This document shows, piece after piece, positions 53,069 to 61,016 of a stretch of DNA of 64,000 bases. A program made the position numbers and the translations under genes. How positions within the stretch are numbered: position 1 is the first letter of the stretch; each line of letters opens with the position of its first letter. This DNA comes from Paenibacillus_E sp052115445 (GTDB lineage: Bacteria > Bacillota > Bacilli > Paenibacillales > NBRC-103111), in NCBI RefSeq assembly GCF_052115445.1, contig NZ_JBFRGR010000008.1:204022-268021 (forward strand). The letters run 5' to 3'. The notes below the pieces were generated by a model, which saw only the letters and a list, made by a program, of their open reading frames with translations, ran no database searches and had not been told where the DNA came from.

Positions 53069-55167
53069 TCGGTAGAAAGCTTGGAGGCCGCTATGAGATC
53101 TTAGAACGTATTGGCGGAGGCGGCATGGCTTTAGTCTACAAAGGGCATGATTTGCTTTTGAATCGTAAAGTGGCTGTCAAAGTGCTGCGTTCACAGTATG
53201 TACACGATGAAGAATTCATTCGTCGTTTCCGCAGAGAAGCACAAGCAGCCGCTTCCCTATCTCATCCTAATGTTGTCAGTATTTATGACGTTGGGCAAGA
53301 AGAAGATGTCCATTACATCGTGATGGAATATATTGAAGGCAAGACGCTGAATGATTTGATTAAAGAAAAGGCGCCATTACAGGTGGAAGATGCGGTTCAT
53401 TATGCAAGTCAAATTGCAGATGCACTTGATCACGCTCATCATAATGAAATTATTCACCGCGATATCAAGCCGCACAATATTCTAATTGGCAAAAACGGCC
53501 GTGTGAAGGTGACGGATTTCGGTATTGCTAGAGCTGCGACATCATCTACGATTACGCAAACCGGATCTGTCGTCGGTTCTGTTCACTATTTCTCGCCTGA
53601 GCATGCGAAAGGCACGAATACGGGGGAAAAATCGGATTTGTATTCGCTTGGCATTGTGATGTATCAAATGCTGACCGGTCGACTTCCTTTTCTGGGGGAA
53701 AGTCCGATTTCCGTCGCCTTGAAGCATTTGCAGGAAGATGTGGAAGAGCCGCGTAAGGTGAATCCGCTGATTCCGCAAAGTGTAGAGAACATTATACTGA
53801 AGGCGATGCGCAAAAAGCCGGAAGAACGGTATCAATCTGCGAAGCTGATGATGGCCGATCTCGATACGTGCTTGGCTCCAGATCGTCGGAATGAAGCGAA
53901 GGTTGCTTTCTGGGATGCTTATGGCATGGATGAAGAACGTACGTTGGTTATGCCAGCCATTCGCGCCGATCAGCTAGCGCAATTCGATGACGACGACGAT
54001 GATGAACCAGACAAGCCAGCTTGGCGAGAAGAGCCTGCTCCTTCGAAGGGGAAAGGCTGGATTAAGCCGCTCATCTGGATTGCTGTTTTGTTAATTGTGC
54101 TGGGCGCCATGTGGTATATGGTTGGTTATGTGAAAGGGATGTTCGCCATTGAGACTGTTGAGGTCCCGAATGTTGAGAACAAGATACTGACACAAGCGCA
54201 AGCCGAACTAACGGTTGCCAAATTAGGCTGGACGGTTGAATACGACGCGGATAGCAAGCTGCCCAAAGATACGGTCATTCGTCAAGATCCAAGCGGGATG
54301 AGACTGAATGTTGGTACGAAGGTCATTCTTTACGTGAGTAAAGGCATTCCCAAAGTCAAAATGGACAATTATGTGGGGCAAACCCTAAACGATGTTAAAT
54401 TAAAGCTGCAGGGACTCGGTATTAAGGATGACCAAATTACGATCAAACCTGAAACATCCGACAATGCGCCGGATCTGATTCTCAAGCAGTCACCGCCTCC
54501 TGGTGAGGAGTTTGAACTGGAAAAAGCCGCAATTACCTTAACGGTGAGCAAAGCGAAGGAAACGGTTAAAATGCCAGACTTAGTTGGCTTGGCGGAAGCA
54601 GAGGCGAAGGCACAAATTACGAAGCTGGGTCTGAAGCTCCCCGTCAATGGCATTACTCGTGAGAAGAGCTACAAAGTAGCTAAAGGGAAAGTAATCGCCC
54701 AGTTTCCTTATAAAAAAGATGAGGAAGCCTCCATTGGCGGGGAGATTTCACTCGTCATTAGTGATGGCTTGCCAGAGGAAGCTGGTCAACTGACAGTTAG
54801 CGTACCTGTGAAGCCTACTACAGAAGGCAAGGACTCTGTGTTCAAAATTATTGTGAGCGACGCCCAGTATGAGAACTTCGAATACTTGACGGAAAAAGTC
54901 TCGAAGCCGCAAAACTTGGATGTTAAAGTCATTGTTTCACCGGACAAAAAAGCCGTAATCTTGATCAAAGAAGGAGACAGCTTGGTTAATTCAATCACAC
55001 GCACCTATCAAGATTATTTGGATCAGAAAAATGGGAAGACGGTATCGCCTAGTCCATCCCCGACTCCGAAGACACAAAATACTGGACCCGCTATTCCCNT
55101 TGGTGGGAATAGCCAAGGTCAAACTGGTGGAACAGCTTCTAAACCACCTGCTGGAGGGGCCAATTAA
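53065..55167 (+). CDS. prkC: PASTA-domain Ser/Thr kinase PrkC
   Basis: The 700-residue membrane kinase has a cytoplasmic kinase domain (GGGGMALVYKG, Lys39, HRDIKPHN at 131-138, DFGIAR), a Asp/Glu-rich stretch, one membrane segment (about 335-355) and three extracellular PASTA domains (beginning near EVPNVENK, VKMDNYVG and KMPDLVGLA) that bind muropeptides. A Ser/Pro/Thr- and Gly-rich tail ends the protein. In Bacillus it senses cell-wall fragments and promotes spore germination. The TTG start overlaps prpC and has AGGGGTGAT upstream. N at 55099 hides one residue. Confidence 0.97.
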   Translation: MIGRKLGGRYEILERIGGGGMALVYKGHDLLLNRKVAVKVLRSQYVHDEEFIRRFRREAQAAASLSHPNVVSIYDVGQEEDVHYIVMEYIEGKTLNDLIKEKAPLQVEDAVHYASQIADALDHAHHNEIIHRDIKPHNILIGKNGRVKVTDFGIARAATSSTITQTGSVVGSVHYFSPEHAKGTNTGEKSDLYSLGIVMYQMLTGRLPFLGESPISVALKHLQEDVEEPRKVNPLIPQSVENIILKAMRKKPEERYQSAKLMMADLDTCLAPDRRNEAKVAFWDAYGMDEERTLVMPAIRADQLAQFDDDDDDEPDKPAWREEPAPSKGKGWIKPLIWIAVLLIVLGAMWYMVGYVKGMFAIETVEVPNVENKILTQAQAELTVAKLGWTVEYDADSKLPKDTVIRQDPSGMRLNVGTKVILYVSKGIPKVKMDNYVGQTLNDVKLKLQGLGIKDDQITIKPETSDNAPDLILKQSPPPGEEFELEKAAITLTVSKAKETVKMPDLVGLAEAEAKAQITKLGLKLPVNGITREKSYKVAKGKVIAQFPYKKDEEASIGGEISLVISDGLPEEAGQLTVSVPVKPTTEGKDSVFKIIVSDAQYENFEYLTEKVSKPQNLDVKVIVSPDKKAVILIKEGDSLVNSITRTYQDYLDQKNGKTVSPSPSPTPKTQNTGPAIPXGGNSQGQTGGTASKPPAGGAN

Positions 55168-56099
55168 TGCCGCAAGGACTCATTGTCAAAGCGCTTAGCG
55201 GTTATTATTATGTATTGCCTGAAGGAGCTGCTCTTCTGGANGGGAATACAGTGACCTGCCGTGGAAGAGGCGTGTTCAAAAATAGAAATATAACGCCGCT
55301 TGTTGGAGATCGTGTTGTGTACGAAGCCACAGAGAATGGGGAAGGAACCGTTACGGAAATCCTTCCTCGCTCTTCGGAGCTTATTCGTCCGCCGATCGCG
55401 AATGTGAACGTGGTTGTGCTTGTTTTTTCGGTGACGGAGCCTGTTCTGAATACGCAGCTATTGGACAAGTTTCTTGTGCATATCGAAAATACGGGGATTG
55501 ATGTGCTGTTATGCTTCACCAAAAGCGATTTGCTGACGGAGACGGATGACAATGCTTCTCATGCCAAAGAAATGACTGCGACTGAATTTAAGCGAATTAC
55601 GACTCTTTATGAGGGAATTGGTTATCCCTTCGTTACGACGAGCTCTAGACTAGAAGANGGCGTAGCGGCGATTCTACAGCATTTGGATGGCAAAGTGAGT
55701 GTGTTTGCTGGACAATCCGGTGTTGGCAAGTCCTCTTTATTGAATAAAATGATTAGCGGTCTTGATCTAGAGACGAATGCGATCTCTCAGCGATTAGGAA
55801 GAGGAAAGCATACGACTCGTCATGTGGAGCTGTTGCCTCTTGCTAATGGAGGTCTTGTTGCCGATACACCGGGCTTCAGCCAGTTGGACTTCATGGAGGT
55901 CGAGGCGGAAGGCCTGAGCAGCTGTTTTAGAGAGTTCGCGGCTGTTGCTGAGGGCTGTCGATTCAGAGGCTGCTTGCATTTGCATGAACCGGACTGTAAA
56001 GTGCGGGACGGCGTTGCGAGTGGGACGATCGCAGCTTCTCGTTATGATCATTACCTGCTATTTCTAACTGAAATCAAGGAACGGAAGAGGAGGTATTAG
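55167..56099 (+). CDS. rsgA: Ribosome small-subunit-dependent GTPase A (CpgA/RsgA)
   Basis: The 310-residue protein is a circularly permuted GTPase for 30S maturation. It has an N-terminal OB fold, GQSGVGKSSLLN (P-loop), DTPGFSQL, and a zinc motif with CRFRGCLHLHEPDC. In B. subtilis CpgA also detoxifies erythronate-4-phosphate. It starts in the prkC stop codon (TAATG). Two Ns (55241, 55658) hide residues. Confidence 0.95.
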   Translation: MPQGLIVKALSGYYYVLPEGAALLXGNTVTCRGRGVFKNRNITPLVGDRVVYEATENGEGTVTEILPRSSELIRPPIANVNVVVLVFSVTEPVLNTQLLDKFLVHIENTGIDVLLCFTKSDLLTETDDNASHAKEMTATEFKRITTLYEGIGYPFVTTSSRLEXGVAAILQHLDGKVSVFAGQSGVGKSSLLNKMISGLDLETNAISQRLGRGKHTTRHVELLPLANGGLVADTPGFSQLDFMEVEAEGLSSCFREFAAVAEGCRFRGCLHLHEPDCKVRDGVASGTIAASRYDHYLLFLTEIKERKRRY

Positions 56100-56104
56100 G
56101 CGTA

Positions 56105-56755
56105 ATGGTATATGTAGCACCTTCTATTTTATCTGCCAATTTTGCCAAGCTTGGCGACGAGATTAAGGCAGTGGAGCAGGGCGGAGCAGATTGGATTCAT
56201 GTCGACGTTATGGATGGGCATTTTGTGCCCAATATTACGATTGGTCCATTGGTTGTTGACGCGATTCGTCCAGTCACCAAGCTGCCGCTTGATGTTCATT
56301 TGATGATCGAAAAGCCGGACCGCTATATTCCTGATTTTGTCAAGGCTGGCGCGGATCTGATTTCTGTACATGTTGAAGCTTGTACGCATCTGCACCGGAC
56401 GCTCGACCTTATTAAGCAAAGCGGTATTAAAGCTGGCGTTGTGTTGAATCCTGCTACACCAATTTCGCTGATCGAGCATGTGCTTGATCAGCACTTGGAT
56501 CTCGTACTCATTATGACGGTGAATCCAGGCTTTGGTGGGCAGGCGTTCATCCCTGGTATGCTGAATAAAATTCGCGCGCTGCGTGAGCAGGCGAATGCGA
56601 AGGGGCTTACGGGGCTTCACATAGAAGTAGACGGCGGTATCAACGAGATAACAGCTCGTCAGGTCATAGAGGCGGGCGCTGATGTCTTAGTAGCCGGCAA
56701 TGCCGTATTCGGGCAACAGGACCGTACTGAGGCCATTAGACGAATACGCGGCTAA
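56105..56755 (+). CDS. rpe: Ribulose-phosphate 3-epimerase
   Basis: The 216-residue TIM-barrel enzyme interconverts ribulose-5-phosphate and xylulose-5-phosphate. Signatures are APSILSANFAKLGDE, HVDVMDGHFVPNITIGP and VNPGFGGQ, with HIEVDGGIN near the C-terminus. It lies five bases after rsgA, whose end supplies GAGGAGG-like sequence as its ribosome site. Confidence 0.97.
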   Translation: MVYVAPSILSANFAKLGDEIKAVEQGGADWIHVDVMDGHFVPNITIGPLVVDAIRPVTKLPLDVHLMIEKPDRYIPDFVKAGADLISVHVEACTHLHRTLDLIKQSGIKAGVVLNPATPISLIEHVLDQHLDLVLIMTVNPGFGGQAFIPGMLNKIRALREQANAKGLTGLHIEVDGGINEITARQVIEAGADVLVAGNAVFGQQDRTEAIRRIRG

Positions 56756-56771
56756 AAGGGGACAAAGGACA

Positions 56772-57017
56772 ATGAGATTTCTCTGGTTACTGATGTACAG
56801 TCTGCTTTGCGCGGTTTTATTGACGTGTTTTTCAACCATAGATGATTTTGTGAAGTACATTTTCTCGCTTGGCGCTCTCTACGTAGGGATGCGGTTCTTC
56901 CGTCGATTTGAACAAATTAGCTTCCGCGTATGGTTTATCGTTATTTCGGTATTCTTCTATTTCATATTCAGTTTAATTGTTGCATTGTACAATGAGGCGG
57001 GCATAACCGCTCCATAG
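56772..57017 (+). CDS. Small membrane protein of unknown function
   Basis: The 81-residue product has about three hydrophobic segments (FLWLLMYSLLCAVLL, YIFSLGALYVGM, VWFIVISVFFYFIFSLIVAL) and a basic middle (RFFRRFEQ). I do not recognise the family. It begins 16 bases after rpe and takes the place where B. subtilis has thiN (yloS). AAAGGA lies two bases before the ATG and GGGGACAAAGG spans the gap, so translation is likely coupled to rpe. A terminator follows. Confidence 0.65.
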   Translation: MRFLWLLMYSLLCAVLLTCFSTIDDFVKYIFSLGALYVGMRFFRRFEQISFRVWFIVISVFFYFIFSLIVALYNEAGITAP

Positions 57018-57033
57018 CACGCATACATATAGT

Positions 57034-57066
57034 TACAAGAGTGATGCGCTCTTGTAGCTTTTTTTG
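57034..57066 (+). terminator. Terminator of the rlmN-rpe operon
   Basis: TACAAGAG, a TGATGCG loop and CTCTTGTA followed by GC and a T-run. Confidence 0.88.
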
Positions 57067-57131
57067 CTTTCTGGAAGCAACTGAATTGTGGGAGGAAGTA
57101 AAAATAGAAGGCACTTTTTCTACGCTCTGGG

Positions 57132-57139
57132 CATACACT
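57132..57139 (+). promoter_or_regulatory. Sigma-E-like -10 upstream of spoVM
   Basis: CATACACT matches the sigma-E -10 consensus CATACAnT exactly. The upstream -35 (KMATATT) is not clear. Sigma-E control of spoVM is known from B. subtilis. A start near 57146 would give a ~205-base leader. Confidence 0.4.
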
Positions 57140-57165
57140 GTTGTAATGATGTTTTAGGAGCAGTC

Positions 57166-57237
57166 ATGCACGTTGTGAAACGTTTGCTCAAGAAGGTCAG
57201 TGAACTGGCGCTAGAACAAGCAGAAGCTTGTGAATAG
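57166..57237 (+). CDS. Putative 23-residue small ORF upstream of spoVM
   Basis: An ATG with TAGGAG five bases upstream opens a 23-codon frame that begins MHVVKRLLKKVSELALEQ and ends in TAG. The product would be an amphipathic, N-terminally basic peptide. It lies between the candidate sigma-E -10 and spoVM. No family is recognised and the frame may be chance. The near-palindrome GTCAGTGAACTGGC lies within it. Confidence 0.3.
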   Translation: MHVVKRLLKKVSELALEQAEACE

Positions 57238-57351
57238 GCGGCTGACGGGCCGCGAAGTGAATGCTTGAACGAGGTCAGTGGACTGACGATCATTCTAAGC
57301 TGATGCTTTCGAACCCAGTTTTCTGACGAAAACTCTAAGGAGGGGTAGAGA

Positions 57352-57432
57352 ATGAAATTCTACACAATCAAACTGCCGAGATTTTTGGGAGGATTCGTGA
57401 AAGCTGTACTTAATACGTTTAGTAAAAACTAG
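57352..57432 (+). CDS. spoVM: Stage V sporulation protein M (26 residues)
   Basis: The 26-residue peptide begins MKFYTIKLPRFLGGFVKA and differs from B. subtilis SpoVM only by conservative changes in the visible N-terminal half. SpoVM is an amphipathic helix that recognises the curved forespore membrane and recruits SpoIVA for coat assembly; Pro9, the residue important for its shape, is present. AGGAGG lies eight bases before the ATG. It sits between rpe and rpmB as in B. subtilis and is too short for most automatic gene finders. Confidence 0.95.
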   Translation: MKFYTIKLPRFLGGFVKAVLNTFSKN

Positions 57433-57470
57433 GGTTTGCCCATACCTTACGTCATTCTCCCCAGGAATGC

Positions 57471-57500
57471 AAAAAAAGCACCGATTAAGGTGCTTTTTGT
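57471..57500. terminator. Bidirectional terminator between spoVM and rpmB
   Basis: AAAAAAAGCACC, a GATTAA loop and GGTGCTTTTT, with T-runs on both strands. Confidence 0.88.
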
Positions 57501-57537
57501 CATTCACATAAGTAAGTTAAGTATCCGTAGCTACGAA

Positions 57538-57726
57538 TTAAACGCGAGCCACTTTTCCGGATTTCAACGCACGAGTACTTACGTAAACCCGTTTCGGTTT
57601 ACCATCAACGAGGATGCGAACCTTTTGAACGTTAACTCCCCAAGTACGCTTGTTTTTATTGTTAGCGTGGGACACGTGATTTCCTGAACTAGGACTTTTA
57701 CCTGTAATGAAACATTTGCGGGACAT
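57538..57726 (-). CDS. rpmB: 50S ribosomal protein L28
   Basis: The 62-residue protein has the L28 start MSRKCFITGKSPSSGNHVSH and the RTWGVNVQKVR core. The ATG at 57726 has AAGGAGGTG seven bases upstream; in-frame codons upstream to 57843 are not part of L28. It is on the opposite strand between spoVM and yloU, as in B. subtilis. Confidence 0.97.
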   Translation of the reverse strand: MSRKCFITGKSPSSGNHVSHANNKNKRTWGVNVQKVRILVDGKPKRVYVSTRALKSGKVARV

Positions 57727-57895
57727 GTTTGACACCTCCTTCGGCAGTATACAAAGAAGCCTGGGTGGCAAGCCTAAGCTTGACATGACAGTATTCCTCA
57801 AATTTTTACTTGTGATACGTGAACGTAACCAGCAAAAACACACTTAAACATAATAGCATAGCAAAAGGAGCCTAGTCAACGAATTAGCTTCATTT

Positions 57896-57925
57896 TTGCC
57901 GTTTATTTATGAAGTATGTTATAGT
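57896..57925 (+). promoter_or_regulatory. Promoter of the yloU-fakA-degV-recG operon
   Basis: TTGCCG (57896-57901) and TATAGT (57920-57925) are 18 bases apart, with TG one base before the -10. Confidence 0.55.
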
Positions 57926-57975
57926 ACAATGAAGATTAGTCTTGGTATAGCGAAACTTGAAGGAGTTGTTACATA

Positions 57976-58335
57976 ATGCCGATTGAACTCACAACCGAGT
58001 ATGGAAAAGTGTATATTACCAATGAAGTGATTTCAACTCTGGCCGGATCTGCTGCATTAGATTGCTATGGTCTTGTAGGCATGGCAACGAGAAAGCAATT
58101 GAAGGATGGTATAGCTGAGCTGTTAGGTCGAGACAATTTGAGTCGTGGTGTCGAAGTTCGTAGAGAGAACGGCCGACTTGAAATTGATCTTTATATTATT
58201 GTCAGCTATGGAACCAAAATATCCGTAGTGGCAGGTAATGTCCAAACGAAAGTCAAATATATTTTAAATGAAGTTGTAGGGCTGCAAGTAGACGACGTGA
58301 ACATCTTTGTTCAAGGCGTGCGAGTGGCCAAATAA
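57976..58335 (+). CDS. yloU: Asp23/Gls24 family protein YloU
   Basis: The 119-residue Asp23-type protein (ISTLAGSAALDCYGLVGM, IVSYGTKISVVAGNVQ) is the YloU homologue that precedes fakA in many Bacillota. It is about 30-40% similar by eye to the other Asp23 protein at 14759. GAAGGAG lies before the ATG. Function unknown, with a proposed link to envelope stress. Confidence 0.93.
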   Translation: MPIELTTEYGKVYITNEVISTLAGSAALDCYGLVGMATRKQLKDGIAELLGRDNLSRGVEVRRENGRLEIDLYIIVSYGTKISVVAGNVQTKVKYILNEVVGLQVDDVNIFVQGVRVAK

Positions 58336-58364
58336 AAGCCCGATAACCAGGAAGGGGAATCACT

Positions 58365-60107
58365 TTGAGTAAGCGCTTTATTTCAATAAATGGAAATGAC
58401 TTCACTGCCATGGTCTTGGCGGGTGCGGATAACCTTCGCAGGAATGTAGATAAGGTTAATGGATTGAACGTATTCCCTGTACCCGATGGAGATACTGGCA
58501 CCAACATGAATTTAACACTCACAGCAGGCTGTGAGGAACTGAAAAAGAAGCCATCTTCTCATATTGGGAAAGCAGCTGATGCATTGTCCAAAGGGTTACT
58601 GATGGGTGCAAGAGGCAATTCCGGTGTGATTTTGTCACAATTGTTCCGCGGTTTCGCGAAATATGTGCATGATTTAGAAAGTGTGAATGGCCAACAATTT
58701 GCGGCTGCCTTGCAGCAAGGCGTAGAAACAGCGTATAAGGCTGTTGTGAAACCGGTTGAGGGCACGATTTTAACAGTATCGAAGGAAGCGGCTAAACATG
58801 CCGTGCAATTCCGCCGCAGCAGTGATGTATTGGATTTGATGAATGAGGTGTTGGGCAGAGCCAAGGAAGCACTGGCCAAAACACCAGATCAACTTGCGAT
58901 TCTTAAACAGGTCGGTGTTGTTGATGCGGGAGGCCAAGGTCTTGTCTGTGTCTACGAAGGTTTCGTAACGTCGTTAAGTGGCGGACTGGTACAAGTCGAT
59001 GAGGACTTTGCTACGATGGATACGAATCTAGGTGAGGTGTCTCTTCTTCCTGGTATGAATTTGGCCAAAGAAGTACATGCTCATATGCCAGCACAAGCCC
59101 ATTTAGCTACGGAAGATATCGAGTTCGGCTATTGTACGGAATTTATGTTGACGATTGCTCCAGGCAAGGTCAAGGGCTTTACGTTTGATGAAGGCGTATT
59201 CCGTGAGCAGCTTAGCAAGCTGGGAGATTCGCTCCTTGTTGTTGCTGATGAAGAGCTCGTGAAGGTGCATATTCATGCAGAATACCCTGGCGAGGTTATG
59301 AATCAAGCGATGAATTACGGCGCACTCAGCCGGATCAAAATTGAAAATATGCGTGATCAGCATTCACATATATTAGAAGACGTGACGCATGGATATGAGG
59401 CTCCTGTTGTGAGTCCTGCTGCTGCAGTTGCAGTTGCTGTGCCCAATAAGCCGTATGGCTTCGTTGCAGTTGCACTGGGTGACGGAATTACGGACATTTT
59501 ATCCAGTGTGGGTGTGGATGTCGTGCTGTCTGGCGGACAAACGATGAACCCAAGTACAGAGGATATCGTGAACGCAGTGAACAGTATTGATGCGGACACG
59601 ATTTATGTGCTTCCGAACAACTCGAATATTATTTTGGCCGCGCAGCAAGCGGTTGATCTCGTCGATAACAAAACACTGATCGTCATCCCATCGAAATCCA
59701 TTCCGCAAGGACTAGCAGCCATTCTGGCTTTCCAGGAGAAGGCGGATGCACAGACGAATACGGACGCGATGAATGAATCACTGCGACGTGTGAAATCCGG
59801 TCAAGTGACGTATGCGGTGCGTGATACGAACATGGATGGGATCGATATTAAACAGGGCCATTTCATCGGTATTCAAGATGGGCGGATTGTCTCTTCGCAG
59901 CCAAGTCTGATGGACGCTTGCAAGAAGCTGCTGGAGGAAATGATCGATGAAGGCAGCGAAATCGTAACGATCCTGACGGGCGAAGATGCGACGGAGGAAG
60001 GCATGGAAGAGTTGGAGAATTTTATCCAGTCGATGTATCCAGATATGGAAATTGAGCTTCATCCTGGTGGACAACCCTTGTACGCTTATCTATTCTCCGT
60101 TGAATAG
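58365..60107 (+). CDS. fakA: Fatty acid kinase, catalytic subunit FakA (YloV)
   Basis: The 580-residue protein has a DhaL/Dak2 kinase domain (NVFPVPDGDTGTNMNLTL, GARGNSGVILSQLFRGF) at residues 1-200 and a C-terminal DegV-like half. FakA phosphorylates fatty acids bound to FakB partners, feeding them into phospholipid synthesis. A DegV (FakB) gene follows directly, which supports the assignment. The TTG start at 58365 has GGAAGGGG upstream. A Ala/Val-rich linker (AAAVAVAVP) joins the two halves. Confidence 0.94.
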   Translation: MSKRFISINGNDFTAMVLAGADNLRRNVDKVNGLNVFPVPDGDTGTNMNLTLTAGCEELKKKPSSHIGKAADALSKGLLMGARGNSGVILSQLFRGFAKYVHDLESVNGQQFAAALQQGVETAYKAVVKPVEGTILTVSKEAAKHAVQFRRSSDVLDLMNEVLGRAKEALAKTPDQLAILKQVGVVDAGGQGLVCVYEGFVTSLSGGLVQVDEDFATMDTNLGEVSLLPGMNLAKEVHAHMPAQAHLATEDIEFGYCTEFMLTIAPGKVKGFTFDEGVFREQLSKLGDSLLVVADEELVKVHIHAEYPGEVMNQAMNYGALSRIKIENMRDQHSHILEDVTHGYEAPVVSPAAAVAVAVPNKPYGFVAVALGDGITDILSSVGVDVVLSGGQTMNPSTEDIVNAVNSIDADTIYVLPNNSNIILAAQQAVDLVDNKTLIVIPSKSIPQGLAAILAFQEKADAQTNTDAMNESLRRVKSGQVTYAVRDTNMDGIDIKQGHFIGIQDGRIVSSQPSLMDACKKLLEEMIDEGSEIVTILTGEDATEEGMEELENFIQSMYPDMEIELHPGGQPLYAYLFSVE

Positions 60108-60152
60108 GATCGTACAAGCAGGTAGTGTAAATTCGTGATTGGAGTGAGCCCT

Positions 60153-61013
60153 GTGACAAATATTCGTATTGTAACGGATAGCACGGCCGATATTCCATTG
60201 GCTGTCAGAGAATCGTTGAACATCGAAATGGTGCCGCTCAAAATTAATTTTGGCGAAGAACAGTATTTGGATGCGGTGACGCTGCAGTCGGAGGATTTCT
60301 ATACGAAGCTGACGTCATCCTCACACTTCCCAACAACGTCAACGCCTTCACCTGGTGAGTTTCTGAACTTCTATCAGAGCTTGTTGGAGGAACCTGGTAC
60401 CGAGGTGATCTCGATTCATTTGGCTTCCGTGTTGAGTGGAACGTACAGGACAGCTGAATTGGCTGCTTCAATGCTTGAAGGAGATCAAGTCGGCAGGGTT
60501 CACGTCATTGATTCTTGTTCGGCCTCGTATGGGATAGGTGCGCTTGTTGTAGCTGCTGCCGAAGCGGCTCGAGCTGGGAAAAGTGTGGACGAGATCCTAA
60601 AGCTCATTGAGACGATGAGAGCGCAATATTATATTTATTTCCTTGTAGACACGCTTGAGTTTCTTCAGAAAGGCGGTAGGATTGGCAAGGCTTCGGCCTT
60701 GTTCGGTTCCTTATTAAACATTAAGCCGATTCTTTCTTTAGATCGTGCAGGTGAAGTGACGGTTATTGATAAGGTTCGTGGTAACAAAAAAGCGATTGCA
60801 CGCATTCTTGAGTTGTTAGCGGCGGATTTGTCCGACAAGACGATCCGCACGCTGCATATTGCTCATGCTAATAATCTGGAAGGTGCGGAGGGGCTGCGAG
60901 AGGCCATCGTGCAGCGGTTCGCTGTGGAGCACGTGGAATATATCACTTTAGGTCCTGTTATTGGCGCACACGCTGGACCAGGTACCATTGCAGCCTTCGT
61001 AGGTACGGTGTAA
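60153..61013 (+). CDS. DegV family fatty-acid-binding protein (FakB-like)
   Basis: The 286-residue protein begins MTNIRIVTDSTADIPL and has the DegV lipid-binding motifs FPTTSTPSPGEF and QKGGRIGKASALFGSLLNIKPIL. DegV proteins present bound fatty acids to FakA. The GTG at 60153 has GGAG eight bases upstream; an earlier GTG at 60135 is unlikely. It lies between fakA and recG on one transcript. Which fatty acid it prefers is unknown. Confidence 0.93.
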   Translation: MTNIRIVTDSTADIPLAVRESLNIEMVPLKINFGEEQYLDAVTLQSEDFYTKLTSSSHFPTTSTPSPGEFLNFYQSLLEEPGTEVISIHLASVLSGTYRTAELAASMLEGDQVGRVHVIDSCSASYGIGALVVAAAEAARAGKSVDEILKLIETMRAQYYIYFLVDTLEFLQKGGRIGKASALFGSLLNIKPILSLDRAGEVTVIDKVRGNKKAIARILELLAADLSDKTIRTLHIAHANNLEGAEGLREAIVQRFAVEHVEYITLGPVIGAHAGPGTIAAFVGTV

Positions 61014-61016
61014 GAG

